Below are positions 53,859-62,716 of a stretch of 64,000 bases of DNA, one piece after another. This stretch comes from Shewanella glacialimarina. GTDB lineage: Bacteria > Pseudomonadota > Gammaproteobacteria > Enterobacterales > Shewanellaceae. A model generated the notes under the pieces. It had not been told where the DNA came from and searched no databases. It was given only the letters and a program-made list of their open reading frames with translations. The stretch is from NCBI RefSeq assembly GCF_020511155.1, contig NZ_CP041216.1, positions 1,178,001 through 1,242,000 on the forward strand, written 5' to 3'. The number at the start of each line of letters is the position of its first letter. Within the stretch, counting starts at the first letter, position 1. The position numbers and the translations under genes are program-made.

Positions 53859-55280
53859 ATGAAAAAGGTATTCAATGCCTCTATACTTGCTGCTGCTGTA
53901 GCACTATCTTTTGGTGCTAACGCTGCTGACGTTTCTGTTGGTACTAAATTAAGTATCACCAACGAAGCTTCTGCTGCTGGTGTGGCTTCAGCTACTTATG
54001 CAAACGACATCACGTTCTATAACCGTCAAGAACTAGCTGCAGGCGACGTTGTTACTCTAACATTCCCAGTTGGTTCAGTTGTAACTAGCGCTACTATTTC
54101 TACAGGTTCAGGTGTTGGTTCTTTTGGTGCTGCAGTAATTGCTGACTCTGGTTCATCTACTAAAAACCTTACTATTAAATTTACTGTTGCTACAGGTAGC
54201 CCAGTATTAAACAACTCAAAAACTGTTGTTTCTCTAGTAGATTTTTTACCTAAAGTTGGTGACGTTGTATACACTGCTGCTGATGGTTTCTCTGGCGCAG
54301 CTAAAGATACAACAGGTACAAATTCAGTTGCTCTAACAACTTCAACTGCTCAAGAAGTAGTTTCAGTTGCAACTAAATTCAACGGTTTTATCAAGCGTGA
54401 TGCTCGTGGAACATATGAAACAACTAAAGGTACTTTAGCTGCTGAAGTTTCAATTTCACGTCCAGCTGCTACTACTGTAGCTGCTGTAGCTACTGAAACT
54501 TTAGTTATCACTGGCAAAAACTTCGACACAGTTACTTCTATCGAAGCTGCAATCTGTGATAACGGTACAACTCCAACTGCAGTTAACACTACTGGTCAGC
54601 CAGTATTAACTTGTGCTACAGGTACTAAAGTACCAGTGACAGTTGCTGCTGCTGCTGCAACTTGTGGTGGCGTAGCATGTGTTTCTCCAGCGAAACCTGA
54701 TACTTTCACAATTAACACAGTTACTCTAACTGATGAATTAGTTGCTGCTGTTTCTCCAGCTACTGGTTTAGCTGGTAAAATTGCTGTTGCAATTACTTCA
54801 GATACAGCAAAAACTTTCCCAGTAGGTTCTGTTGCAGTAACTCGTAATGTTACTTACACGCAAATTGCTCCAGCAGGCGCTAACAAGTCTTATGATTATA
54901 TCAAAGATGCTGACTTCGGTTTATTCAAGTTAGACGCTTCTGTAGTTAACGTTCCTTACCTACCAGTAGGTTATGATTTAACACCTAACGTTGAAATTGC
55001 TAACGCTGGTTCAACTGATGCTGAAATCCAGTTAGAAGCTTTCGACCAAAATGGTGTTGCTTATGGTCCAGTTACTCTTACTACAAAAGCTGGTAAGAAA
55101 GCTGTTACTAAAGTAAGCGAAGGCGATATCGAAACTGCATTCGGCTTAGCTGCTAACTCTAAGAAGAAGTTAAGCGTAACTTTCGTTCTTGACGCAGATG
55201 CTGCTGATATCACATTAGCACCTTACTACCGTCAAAATGAAAGCCGTGTAAACGTAATGTCTGACCAATACAAGAAGTAA
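53859..55280 (+). CDS. Abundant exported surface protein, possibly S-layer (Slr4-like)
   Basis: The 473-residue protein has a Sec signal (core SILAAAVALSFGANA, cleavage before ADVSVG) and a mature part very rich in Ala, Thr, Val and Ser with no Trp, no His and only one Met beyond the start. Four Cys (233, 252, 269, 274) cluster in one segment. Codons are strongly biased to GCT, GTT, ACT, GGT and CGT, as in the most highly expressed genes. It directly follows a dedicated type II operon. Size, composition and setting resemble the Slr4 S-layer proteins of marine gammaproteobacteria. I cannot confirm homology by eye, so the S-layer call is inference; an adhesin or matrix protein is the alternative. 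Confidence 0.6.
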   Translation: MKKVFNASILAAAVALSFGANAADVSVGTKLSITNEASAAGVASATYANDITFYNRQELAAGDVVTLTFPVGSVVTSATISTGSGVGSFGAAVIADSGSSTKNLTIKFTVATGSPVLNNSKTVVSLVDFLPKVGDVVYTAADGFSGAAKDTTGTNSVALTTSTAQEVVSVATKFNGFIKRDARGTYETTKGTLAAEVSISRPAATTVAAVATETLVITGKNFDTVTSIEAAICDNGTTPTAVNTTGQPVLTCATGTKVPVTVAAAAATCGGVACVSPAKPDTFTINTVTLTDELVAAVSPATGLAGKIAVAITSDTAKTFPVGSVAVTRNVTYTQIAPAGANKSYDYIKDADFGLFKLDASVVNVPYLPVGYDLTPNVEIANAGSTDAEIQLEAFDQNGVAYGPVTLTTKAGKKAVTKVSEGDIETAFGLAANSKKKLSVTFVLDADAADITLAPYYRQNESRVNVMSDQYKK

Positions 55281-55309
55281 TCTTCTTTAGTCAAGCAAGT
55301 TTATGCTAA

Positions 55310-55338
55310 CAAAAACGAGCCTTAGGGCTCGTTTTTTT
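55310..55338 (+). terminator. Terminator after the exported-protein gene
   Basis: AAAAACGAGCC and GGCTCGTTTTT form a strong stem over a very short loop, followed by a T tract. The gene is therefore a separate monocistronic unit. Confidence 0.9.
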
Positions 55339-55339
55339 A

Positions 55340-55595
55340 TGTTTGCAATATGATAAACAAATGTATTTTGTGCAATGATTTACAGGTAAAAGTAGCGAGT
55401 TAACACAGTCCTTGTGTGTCTCAAAGTGACCGCGATATAAAAGTAAATAGCAAGGCTACATACATAGGGTAAATGCCAGTGACGTAATCTTGCTAAGTGG
55501 CATCACATTAAAATTGTAGAATATGATTGGCAAGGTTTATACTGTGGGATTATTATCCCAATTCAGCTTATTTATAAAAAGATTCAGTACTTTAG
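55340..55595. other. Intergenic stretch between the S-layer-like gene and the polysaccharide cluster
   Basis: No reading frame, RNA gene or recognisable JUMPStart/ops element was seen here. The region is moderately AT-rich and leads into the inverted-repeat element at 55596. Confidence 0.4.
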
Positions 55596-55813
55596 TTACT
55601 TAACCTCAACTCGGGTTAAGAGATGAATAAATGGCATTTTAATAGTCAAAATTCAAGTGTTTATCCTCGAACTTGAGCTTTGCGATGGTAACAAGGCGAA
55701 TTAACGCGTCAATAGCTGGCCTATTGCAAGTACTTTTGCGTAAATAATAACGCAGTTAACAGTGCAAAGAGCTGTTTGATATGCATTTATTAGCCCGAGC
55801 TGAGGTTACTTAA
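55596..55813. mobile_element. MITE-like element with imperfect terminal inverted repeats
   Basis: The outer 24 bp at 55596-55619 and 55790-55813 are inverted copies with 20 of 24 positions matching; the core is AACCTCARCTCGGG on each side. The 170-bp interior has no reading frame but contains GGCGAATTAACGCGTC and GCTGGCCTATTG, of the type seen in dispersed Shewanella repeats. Size and structure suggest a non-autonomous insertion at the edge of the polysaccharide cluster. No target duplication was clear. Confidence 0.55.
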
Positions 55814-55846
55814 TCATTCGCTAACAACAAAGTGGTATTACACCGT

Positions 55847-57151
55847 ATGGCCTTTTTTCAATCAAAAGTGTTCACTAATGCCAGTTGGCTTTTAACCGAA
55901 AAAATCCTGTTAACAGGAAGTGGATTACTGTTTGTTGTTTTACTGACACGACATTGGTCGGTAGAGCAGGTAGGTGACTACCAGTTTGTATTAGCAATAT
56001 TAGCCTTACTCGCGCCATTTTCGTCAATGGGATTAAATTCTATTGTCAGTCGTGAATTAGTGCTATTTCCCCATCGCACCGCTTCTATTTTAGGCACAGC
56101 ATTGGTTATTCGATGCAGTGGTGCGGCTGTAGCTATGCTGGTTAGTGCATTATTTTCTTTTTGGCTTGTCCCCAATGAGTTATTTTATATATTTTTATTA
56201 TTGTTACTGGCTCAATTAAGCCATGGTTTTTATGTAATAGATTACTATTTTGAAGCCCATGTTAAGTCTAAAGTGTCAGCACTATTACGCACAAGCATTG
56301 GCCTGCTGATGTTGTTAGTCAAATTTATCTGGGTGGTAAATGGCTTAGGTGTTGTAGGTGTGTTAGTCATTACCGCCATTGAATGGTGCTTGTTTGCTTT
56401 AGCCTGGGTGGGTGTGTACTACTTTTTTCATCAACCTAAACCCGCTTTTGAATGGTCGTCAGCACAAGCTAAACTGTTTTTATCAAAGGGTTGGTGGTTA
56501 ATTCTATCGGGTGTGGCCAGCATTATTTACTTAAAAATTGATCAAGTGATGCTTGGTTGGATGCAGGGCAGTGAAGCGGTAGCCTATTATAGTTTGGCAA
56601 GCCGCTTGTCTGAGGTGTGGTATTTGTTTCCAGGTATTATTGTTGCTTCATTATACCCTGGCTTAATTAAGGCCAAACAATTAGCTGATGTTTATCAAAT
56701 AAAGCTACAGCAAATATGTACTCTACTATGCTGGATGGCGGTATTGATTGCTGTTGTGATGACAATGATAGCGCCCATATTGGTTGAGCAGTTGTTTGGG
56801 GCAGAATACCAGCCCACGGTCTTGATATTGCAAATTCATATTTGGGCGGGAGTATTTATATTTATGCGGGCGCTGTTTAGCAAGTGGATATTGATTGAGG
56901 ATATTCCTAAATACTCTTTGCTGACCCATGGTGGTGGTGCCATTGTTAATGTCATTCTTAACTTTTGGCTGATCCCTGTTATGGGCGGTGTGGGCGCGGC
57001 CTGGGCAACACTTATTTCTTATGCGATGGCTTCTTACCTAGTGTTGTTTTTATGTAAACCTACACAAAAAATGGGCGTGATTATGTCAAGTTCTTTATTT
57101 GCCCCTATTCTTTTTATTGTAAGTAAAGTCAATAAACTGTTATCTAAATAA
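55847..57151 (+). CDS. Wzx-type polysaccharide repeat-unit flippase
   Basis: From the ATG at 55847 the protein has 434 residues and about 12-14 membrane spans. The start NASWLLTEKILLTGSGLLFVVLLTRH and the next loop EQVGDYQFVLAILALLAPFSSMGLNSIVSREL are typical of the MOP-superfamily flippases (PF01943/PF13440). It should move undecaprenyl-linked units across the inner membrane. A GTG five codons upstream (55832) is possible but has no ribosome site. It opens the polysaccharide cluster that runs to the window end. Confidence 0.88.
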   Translation: MAFFQSKVFTNASWLLTEKILLTGSGLLFVVLLTRHWSVEQVGDYQFVLAILALLAPFSSMGLNSIVSRELVLFPHRTASILGTALVIRCSGAAVAMLVSALFSFWLVPNELFYIFLLLLLAQLSHGFYVIDYYFEAHVKSKVSALLRTSIGLLMLLVKFIWVVNGLGVVGVLVITAIEWCLFALAWVGVYYFFHQPKPAFEWSSAQAKLFLSKGWWLILSGVASIIYLKIDQVMLGWMQGSEAVAYYSLASRLSEVWYLFPGIIVASLYPGLIKAKQLADVYQIKLQQICTLLCWMAVLIAVVMTMIAPILVEQLFGAEYQPTVLILQIHIWAGVFIFMRALFSKWILIEDIPKYSLLTHGGGAIVNVILNFWLIPVMGGVGAAWATLISYAMASYLVLFLCKPTQKMGVIMSSSLFAPILFIVSKVNKLLSK

Positions 57152-57243
57152 GGCTATTCTGCTGTTTTAAAAATGATTAACTATACGATGGTGTTGAAAA
57201 TCCCGTAAAATAGCTGCAAATGTGAATGCTTGACTTGGTACTT

Positions 57244-58335
57244 ATGAAAACTTTATTGCGTAATTGGCTTCCTAATAATGTTAAGCAGCAGATACGCCAC
57301 CTTTTTACGGCGGTAGATGAATACCAACTGATACTGTTATCCTTTTTGTTTGCTCGTTTCCCCCGTAGCGCTACCTGGCTGTATAGTTTGGTTAATCGCG
57401 ATTTTATGCGTGAACAGCAAGCCGTGTTATCAGGAAGGTTAGCTTATCGTAAGCAAGAGGGCATACAGGCGGTTTCAAGTGCTTTACTTAGGCGCAATAT
57501 ACATCGACTAGAAAAAGGCTTATGTATGCAGCCTAGGCGGAATGTATTTGCAACAGATTTTATATTAGCCACGGTTGAGTGTTTTGCCACTTGTATGAAC
57601 AACAAGCACATTGAAGCAAGCGAGCTTAAGTGGGCTTTAGATGTGCTAAGTGCTTATTTTGACGCTGTCACTCATGTCGAAAATATCGCCCAAGCCAATG
57701 CCATTTTTATCGCTATCGATAAAAGCGTAATAGCGGGCCAATCAGATCCTAAACATAGCTTTGTTCCTTATCAGCATAAAAGCATAATCGATACAGATAT
57801 TACGACCGCAAGCCTGCGTGATTTATGTATAAGAAGAAGATCGGTACGTTGGTTTACAGATAAAGCTGTAGCAGATGACCAATTGAATGAGGCAATCAGT
57901 ATAGCTTTACTTGCACCAAGTGCTTGTAATCGCCAGCCATTTCGATTTCATGTTTGTAATGACCAACAACTTGCACCTGACATTGCACGCCTAGCAGGTG
58001 GTACAGCTGGGTTTGCCGATAATATTCCTTGTGTCATTACCATAGTGGGTGATTTAAGTGCCTATCCTATGTCTCGGGACCGCCATGTTATTTATATTGA
58101 TGCAGCGTTGGCGGCCATGCAGCTGATGCTGGCGTTAGAAACGTTAGGGTTAAGCAGCTGCCCGATTAATTGGCCTGATATAGATGTACCAGAACAAAAA
58201 ATGGCAGACAGATTAAGGTTAACTGATTTTGAACGTCCTGTGATGCTGGTTGCTATTGGGTATGCTGATCCGCATGGGATGATCCCGTATTCTCAGAAAA
58301 AATCGATTAATGTCATTCGCACAGATGTGATTTGA
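57244..58335 (+). CDS. Nitroreductase-family protein of the polysaccharide cluster
   Basis: The 363-residue protein (from the ATG at 57244; another at 57226 adds six residues) has an N-terminal extension of about 185 residues with RRNIHRLEKGLCMQPRR, then an FMN-type nitroreductase domain: CIRRRSVRWFTDKAVADDQL, LLAPSACNRQPFRFHVC, YIDAALAAMQLMLALETLG and the closing GYADPHGMIPYSQKK. Related proteins occur in capsule and EPS operons of marine bacteria without a known reaction. The redox substrate is unknown; an oxidised sugar precursor is possible. Confidence 0.8.
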   Translation: MKTLLRNWLPNNVKQQIRHLFTAVDEYQLILLSFLFARFPRSATWLYSLVNRDFMREQQAVLSGRLAYRKQEGIQAVSSALLRRNIHRLEKGLCMQPRRNVFATDFILATVECFATCMNNKHIEASELKWALDVLSAYFDAVTHVENIAQANAIFIAIDKSVIAGQSDPKHSFVPYQHKSIIDTDITTASLRDLCIRRRSVRWFTDKAVADDQLNEAISIALLAPSACNRQPFRFHVCNDQQLAPDIARLAGGTAGFADNIPCVITIVGDLSAYPMSRDRHVIYIDAALAAMQLMLALETLGLSSCPINWPDIDVPEQKMADRLRLTDFERPVMLVAIGYADPHGMIPYSQKKSINVIRTDVI

Positions 58336-58455
58336 TCGCCCTAATATAACCGCGTCATGTTTGACGGTATATCAAGGATGTTAGGCTAAATATTTGTCAT
58401 GTTAACAGAGTGACTTTCGCTCTTCTTGCGACAAGGTTAAGTAACAGGTAAACCA

Positions 58456-59616
58456 ATGATTATTGAAATTAAAGGCACTCAGTTCATTAATAAAGGTGCT
58501 GAGTTAATGCTTTATGCCGCATTAGAGCAAATTAAACTCAAATGGCCCGAGGCTGAAATCGCTTTACGCCCCTCTTCACATTCTCCTTATTTAAAGCGCG
58601 CCAAAGTGGGGGCCTGGCAAAAGTTATGTTTGCATAAGCATGTTATTGATATCAACTGGCTAAGTTATTATTTTCCTCAACCGTTACGGTCTTTCCTTAA
58701 AGGGTGGGGAATAGTCACTGAAGCCGATATTGACTGTGTGTTAGATGCATCGGGTTTTGCTTATGGCGATCAATGGCCTATACGGCAGTTAACTCATACG
58801 AGTAAAGAGATCACTCGTTTTCATCACAATAAAAAGCCCTTTATTTTATTACCCCAGGCTTTAGGACCATTTGAACTGCCAATTCTAGCCGACTCTATTA
58901 AACAGCATTGGCAACATGCTGGGTTAATTTTTGCCCGAGACAAAGTGTCTTATCGTCATATTGAAGCCTGTGTTGGAGAGTCTCAAAAACTGAGTAACTT
59001 ACACTTAATGCCTGATTTTACTAATTTAGTTAAAGGGCAAGCTGTAGGGTTAGAAAATGCTAATCGAACTGTTTTATTTATTCCTAATAATAAAATGCTC
59101 AGCACTAAAAATAACAGGCGAGATTGGGTTGAGCATTATGTGGATATGATGGCCACTTATTGTGTTGATGTGGATAAATTGGGGTATATTCCGGTTTTGC
59201 TTAACCATGATGGTGATAAAGATCAGGGGCTGTGTTTAGCAATAGCTAAGCAAGCAAATTTACCTATTCGGATTGTTAAAATTGATGATCCTCTACAAGT
59301 AAAAGGCTTGATTGGCGAAGTTGCCGCGGTAATTAGTTCACGTTTTCATGGCTGCGTTAGTGCTTTGAGCCAGGGTGTACCTTGTATTGGCACCAGTTGG
59401 AGTCATAAGTATGAAGAGTTATTCGCTGACTATCATCAACAAGCTTATCTTATTAGCCAGCCTAACAGTGACCACAAACCGCAAATAGACACTTTGTTAA
59501 CCGCGGACTATGCTAATGCTTGTCGCACCAATCCTGCTATTGCTGAACTTAAATCTCAGTCACAACAGATGTGGAATTTAGTGTTTGAAAAAGTGGAATC
59601 ATTACGTGGTAATTGA
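58456..59616 (+). CDS. Polysaccharide pyruvyl transferase family protein
   Basis: The 386-residue protein starts MIIEIKGTQFINKGAELML, the typical N terminus of PF04230, and holds the late signature VISSRFHGCVSALSQGVPCIGTSWSHKYEELF. Known members add pyruvate ketals to sugar units; others are only distantly related, so the donor is not certain. The end overlaps the next gene's region by a few codons. It lies in the same operon as the surrounding glycosyltransferases. Confidence 0.85.
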   Translation: MIIEIKGTQFINKGAELMLYAALEQIKLKWPEAEIALRPSSHSPYLKRAKVGAWQKLCLHKHVIDINWLSYYFPQPLRSFLKGWGIVTEADIDCVLDASGFAYGDQWPIRQLTHTSKEITRFHHNKKPFILLPQALGPFELPILADSIKQHWQHAGLIFARDKVSYRHIEACVGESQKLSNLHLMPDFTNLVKGQAVGLENANRTVLFIPNNKMLSTKNNRRDWVEHYVDMMATYCVDVDKLGYIPVLLNHDGDKDQGLCLAIAKQANLPIRIVKIDDPLQVKGLIGEVAAVISSRFHGCVSALSQGVPCIGTSWSHKYEELFADYHQQAYLISQPNSDHKPQIDTLLTADYANACRTNPAIAELKSQSQQMWNLVFEKVESLRGN

Positions 59617-60526
59617 CCCTGAAGACATAACACAAGATAGCAACACTGAGCAGCCGCTTGTGACTGTTTATATGCCTACGCATAATAGGTTGGCCTTACT
59701 CAAGCGTGCTGTTCAGTCTGTTTTAGAACAGAGCTTGCAAAATTTTGAATTAATCATTGTCAATGATGGCTCAGCCGATAACACAGAAAGCTACCTTGAA
59801 CAATTAGCCCAAACCGATAGTCGTATTAGGTGTTTCCATCAATCACCTGCTCAAGGCGCTTGTGCTGCGCGTAACTTTGCGATTCAACAAGCGAGGGGAA
59901 TGTTTATCACCGGGCTAGACGATGATGATGAGTTTTTACCGAATCGGCTGAAAATGTTTTCACAGGCGTGGGATCCCGACTATGCGTTTTTGTGTCATGG
60001 ATTTAGATGGCAATATGGTAAGCGCTTTAAGGTGGTTGATGCCACAGCCATGACGATTACTCTGCCATTATTACTGGATTATAACTATGCGACTAATCAG
60101 GTGTTTACTTTAACGAGCCGATTACGTGAAATAGCCGGTTTTGACCCAACATTTAAAGCATGTCAGGACTACGATACCTGGGTCAGATTAATCTTTAAAT
60201 TTGGCAATGCTAGTCGGTTAAGTGGTGACAGTTATATTCTTCATCAAGGCCATGAAGGGCCTAGAGTAACGGTTAAGTCTATAGAGGGTTTGAAGCAATT
60301 TTACGCTAAACATGATCATTTAATGAGTCGCCGAAATAGAAAAAACCAACACTTTTTACAATTAATTGCTCAAAAAGAGACATTGTCTTTTAAAGGCTTT
60401 ATGACCATTGCCACTGACGGTCATTTTCTGCGGAAGTTAAGATATTTTTTATCGAGTCATTTTCATGTCTTGGCGCGAGTTCGTCACCGCTATTTGAAAG
60501 AAGGTAAGTTTAATGGCTGGAAATAA
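59606..60526 (+). CDS. Glycosyltransferase family 2 protein
   Basis: A GTG at 59606 with GTGGA 8 bp upstream is preferred, giving 306 residues; a TTG at 59585 is an alternative. The GT-A fold shows VTVYMPTHNRLALLKRAVQSVLEQ, IIVNDGSADNT and the DxD-type GLDDDDEFLPNR. It transfers one sugar to the growing lipid-linked unit on the cytoplasmic side; donor and acceptor cannot be read. It overlaps the end of the pyruvyltransferase-like gene by 11 bp and the next gene by 14 bp. Confidence 0.87.
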   Translation: MVIDPEDITQDSNTEQPLVTVYMPTHNRLALLKRAVQSVLEQSLQNFELIIVNDGSADNTESYLEQLAQTDSRIRCFHQSPAQGACAARNFAIQQARGMFITGLDDDDEFLPNRLKMFSQAWDPDYAFLCHGFRWQYGKRFKVVDATAMTITLPLLLDYNYATNQVFTLTSRLREIAGFDPTFKACQDYDTWVRLIFKFGNASRLSGDSYILHQGHEGPRVTVKSIEGLKQFYAKHDHLMSRRNRKNQHFLQLIAQKETLSFKGFMTIATDGHFLRKLRYFLSSHFHVLARVRHRYLKEGKFNGWK

Positions 60527-61589
60527 GCTTATTATCGTTGGTACGCATTCTACAGAAACCCGTGGTGGGATCAGCGCCGCTGTATCGGGCTATGAACAGG
60601 GTTTTACCCAACAAAGTATTGAGTTTATTCGCGTCAATTCCCACAGTGATTTAAGAAGTAGAATATTCACTTGGCTGTCAGCCTGGTTTCAAGTATTGCA
60701 ACTGTCTGTAAAGTATCGCTCGCGTGCGGTATTTTGGTTTCATTGCGGTCCTTGGCTGTCTTTGACCCGTAAATGGAGTTTTGCAGTAATAGCAAGGCTT
60801 TTCGGCTGTCAAACCGTTGCGCATATGCACTCACCAACATTACATAATTACATCAATAGTCAGTATGGTCAGTTTTTGCTTAAATTGTTCTTTGCCCCTT
60901 TTGGGCGTGTTATCGCATTAACGCCCTGGTGGAAGGACCAATTAGTTTTATTTGGTATAAATAAGCCAATTGATGTGTGTGCTAATCCTGTCTCAGAAGA
61001 CATTTTGTCGGCAGCAATACAGACGTTATCTACGCCTAAAATAGTACGTGAACCTCAAGGTGATATCGTTATTTTATCTATGGCTAGATTAATTGAGGGC
61101 AAAGGTATTGAACATGTTATTGATGCCATGGCTATTTTACCTGAGCATTATCATTTAAAAGTTGCGGGTGAAGGCCCTTTAAAGCAGCTGCTTATTCAGC
61201 GCGCCGCCTCATTAAAACTTCAGCACAGGGTGACCTTTGTTGGTTGGGTAGACAGTGTTATTAAACATAACTTGTTTAACAGTGTAGATATTTTTTGTTT
61301 ACCCTCAAAATACGACTCATTTGGTGTTGTATTCATTGAAGCTATGGCGTTTGATTTACCCATAATCGCCTGTGACTGGGGGCCAATAACAGATGTTGTA
61401 ACATCTGAGGTTGGTTTGTTAGTGCCCTATTGTCATCCCCAAGCTATTGCCGATAGTGTTGAAACACTCGCTAAAAACTATCAAGATTATTGGGGCAAGG
61501 GGCCTCAGCGTGTAATGGATAACTTTTCCCCATTAACTTGTTGTAAAAATGTAATAAACTCATTTTTTCAGCAAGATAACTCAGCATAA
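60513..61589 (+). CDS. Glycosyltransferase family 4 protein
   Basis: The 358-residue GT-B enzyme has KLIIVGTHSTETRGGISAAVSGYEQ at its N terminus and the GT4 C-terminal domain with ILSMARLIEGKGIEHVIDAM, KVAGEGPLKQLL, VTFVGWVDS and PSKYDSFGVVFIEAMAFDLPIIA (the E-x7-E region). AAGG lies ahead of the ATG, and its first codons overlap the GT2 gene. A hairpin with T tract follows it. Confidence 0.9.
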   Translation: MAGNKLIIVGTHSTETRGGISAAVSGYEQGFTQQSIEFIRVNSHSDLRSRIFTWLSAWFQVLQLSVKYRSRAVFWFHCGPWLSLTRKWSFAVIARLFGCQTVAHMHSPTLHNYINSQYGQFLLKLFFAPFGRVIALTPWWKDQLVLFGINKPIDVCANPVSEDILSAAIQTLSTPKIVREPQGDIVILSMARLIEGKGIEHVIDAMAILPEHYHLKVAGEGPLKQLLIQRAASLKLQHRVTFVGWVDSVIKHNLFNSVDIFCLPSKYDSFGVVFIEAMAFDLPIIACDWGPITDVVTSEVGLLVPYCHPQAIADSVETLAKNYQDYWGKGPQRVMDNFSPLTCCKNVINSFFQQDNSA

Positions 61590-61680
61590 TGTTTTTTAAT
61601 TATGCGGTTCATGGCCGTGGTTTAAATTACACAGCGGGAATGTGGTCATATCCTAGGTTTTACATTACAATATCGCCCCT

Positions 61681-61708
61681 GGCACCTATTTAGGTGCATA
61701 TTTTTTTA
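61681..61708 (+). terminator. Terminator-like hairpin inside the polysaccharide cluster
   Basis: GCACCT and AGGTGC pair over an ATTT loop and run into ATATTTTTTTATTT. It lies between the GT4 gene and the Alg14-like gene, splitting the cluster into two transcription units or acting as a partial stop. Confidence 0.65.
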
Positions 61709-61737
61709 TTTGATTAGATTTGGTACAAGTAGTTTGT

Positions 61738-62220
61738 ATGCATGAAAAAGTCATTTTGGTGATATATGGACGTGGTGGCCACAAAGAACAGATGCGCCGT
61801 CTATTAAATGAATTAAAGAAGAACTCACCAAATCTTCAATTTGTATCTATTGCTGATGTCGATGATCCGTTTGGGTCTTTGCTTCATTATAAATGCCCTG
61901 AGCCTAGGGATAAATTTAATGTATGGAGCGCGCCATTCAAAATTCCTTATTCTGCATTAATCAGTTTAATTCAATGTATTAGGTTAATTGTGAAATATAA
62001 CATTACCGGCATTGTATCAACGGGTCCAGGTATGGCTGTTTTCCCATCTATCTTGTTTCGTTTACTCGGAAAACAAGTCGTGTATATAGAATCATGGTCT
62101 CGCTTTTATTCAGCCTCGCTAACGGGGCGTTTTATGTACTATATATCGACTGTTTTTTACGTGCAGAACGAGTCGATGAAGAGCATTTTTTCTAAAGCAA
62201 AATACCGTGGTCGCTTATGA
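61738..62220 (+). CDS. Alg14-like subunit of a two-part glycosyltransferase
   Basis: The 160-residue protein (ATG 61738; a TTG at 61720 is possible) matches the Alg14 family: VILVIYGRGGHKEQMRRLL at the N terminus, GIVSTGPGMAVFPSILFRLLGKQVVYIESW in the middle and a C-terminal hydrophobic stretch. In this family it anchors the catalytic Alg13-like partner at the membrane. The partner gene follows with an ATGA overlap. Confidence 0.85.
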   Translation: MHEKVILVIYGRGGHKEQMRRLLNELKKNSPNLQFVSIADVDDPFGSLLHYKCPEPRDKFNVWSAPFKIPYSALISLIQCIRLIVKYNITGIVSTGPGMAVFPSILFRLLGKQVVYIESWSRFYSASLTGRFMYYISTVFYVQNESMKSIFSKAKYRGRL

Positions 62221-62669
62221 ATATTTTTGTAACAGTAGGCCACACACGATTTGATTCTTTATTTAGAAAAATAGACAGCTATCAAAAAGATGAATGGTTT
62301 TTTATCTCTCAAATGTATGATGGTGAGTATATACCTGAGTCGGGTACATCAATCCGATACACAGATAAAATTGACCAATATTATAACAATGCTGATGTGG
62401 TGATAACCCATGCTGGAGCCGGTACGGTTTATCATTTACTCGAAATAGGTAAACCGATTATTGTTGTCGCTAATAGCGACAGAATTGATTCACACCAAGA
62501 AGATTTGATTCGCTATGTTGAGGATAATCACTTTGCACAGGTTTGTCGTGATTTAGATGACCTTGAAGGTTTATTGAATAATATCAACAGCTATAAGGCT
62601 ATTAAATATCATAGCGAGCCATTTTGTGCCGCAGCTGATATAGCAAAATTATTAAAATTAATTGATTAA
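62217..62669 (+). CDS. Alg13-like catalytic subunit of the two-part glycosyltransferase
   Basis: The 150-residue GT28 C-terminal-domain protein contains MNIFVTVGHTRFDSLFRKID and ADVVITHAGAGTVYHLLEIGKPIIVVANSD, the nucleotide-sugar binding core. It works with the Alg14-like protein upstream; together they correspond to split glycosyltransferases such as PssD/PssE. The start overlaps the previous stop codon by 4 bp. Confidence 0.88.
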   Translation: MNIFVTVGHTRFDSLFRKIDSYQKDEWFFISQMYDGEYIPESGTSIRYTDKIDQYYNNADVVITHAGAGTVYHLLEIGKPIIVVANSDRIDSHQEDLIRYVEDNHFAQVCRDLDDLEGLLNNINSYKAIKYHSEPFCAAADIAKLLKLID

Positions 62670-62716
62670 GTTCATGATTAATTTTTTGAACTTACGCTTG
62701 AATAAGGTGATTTTTG

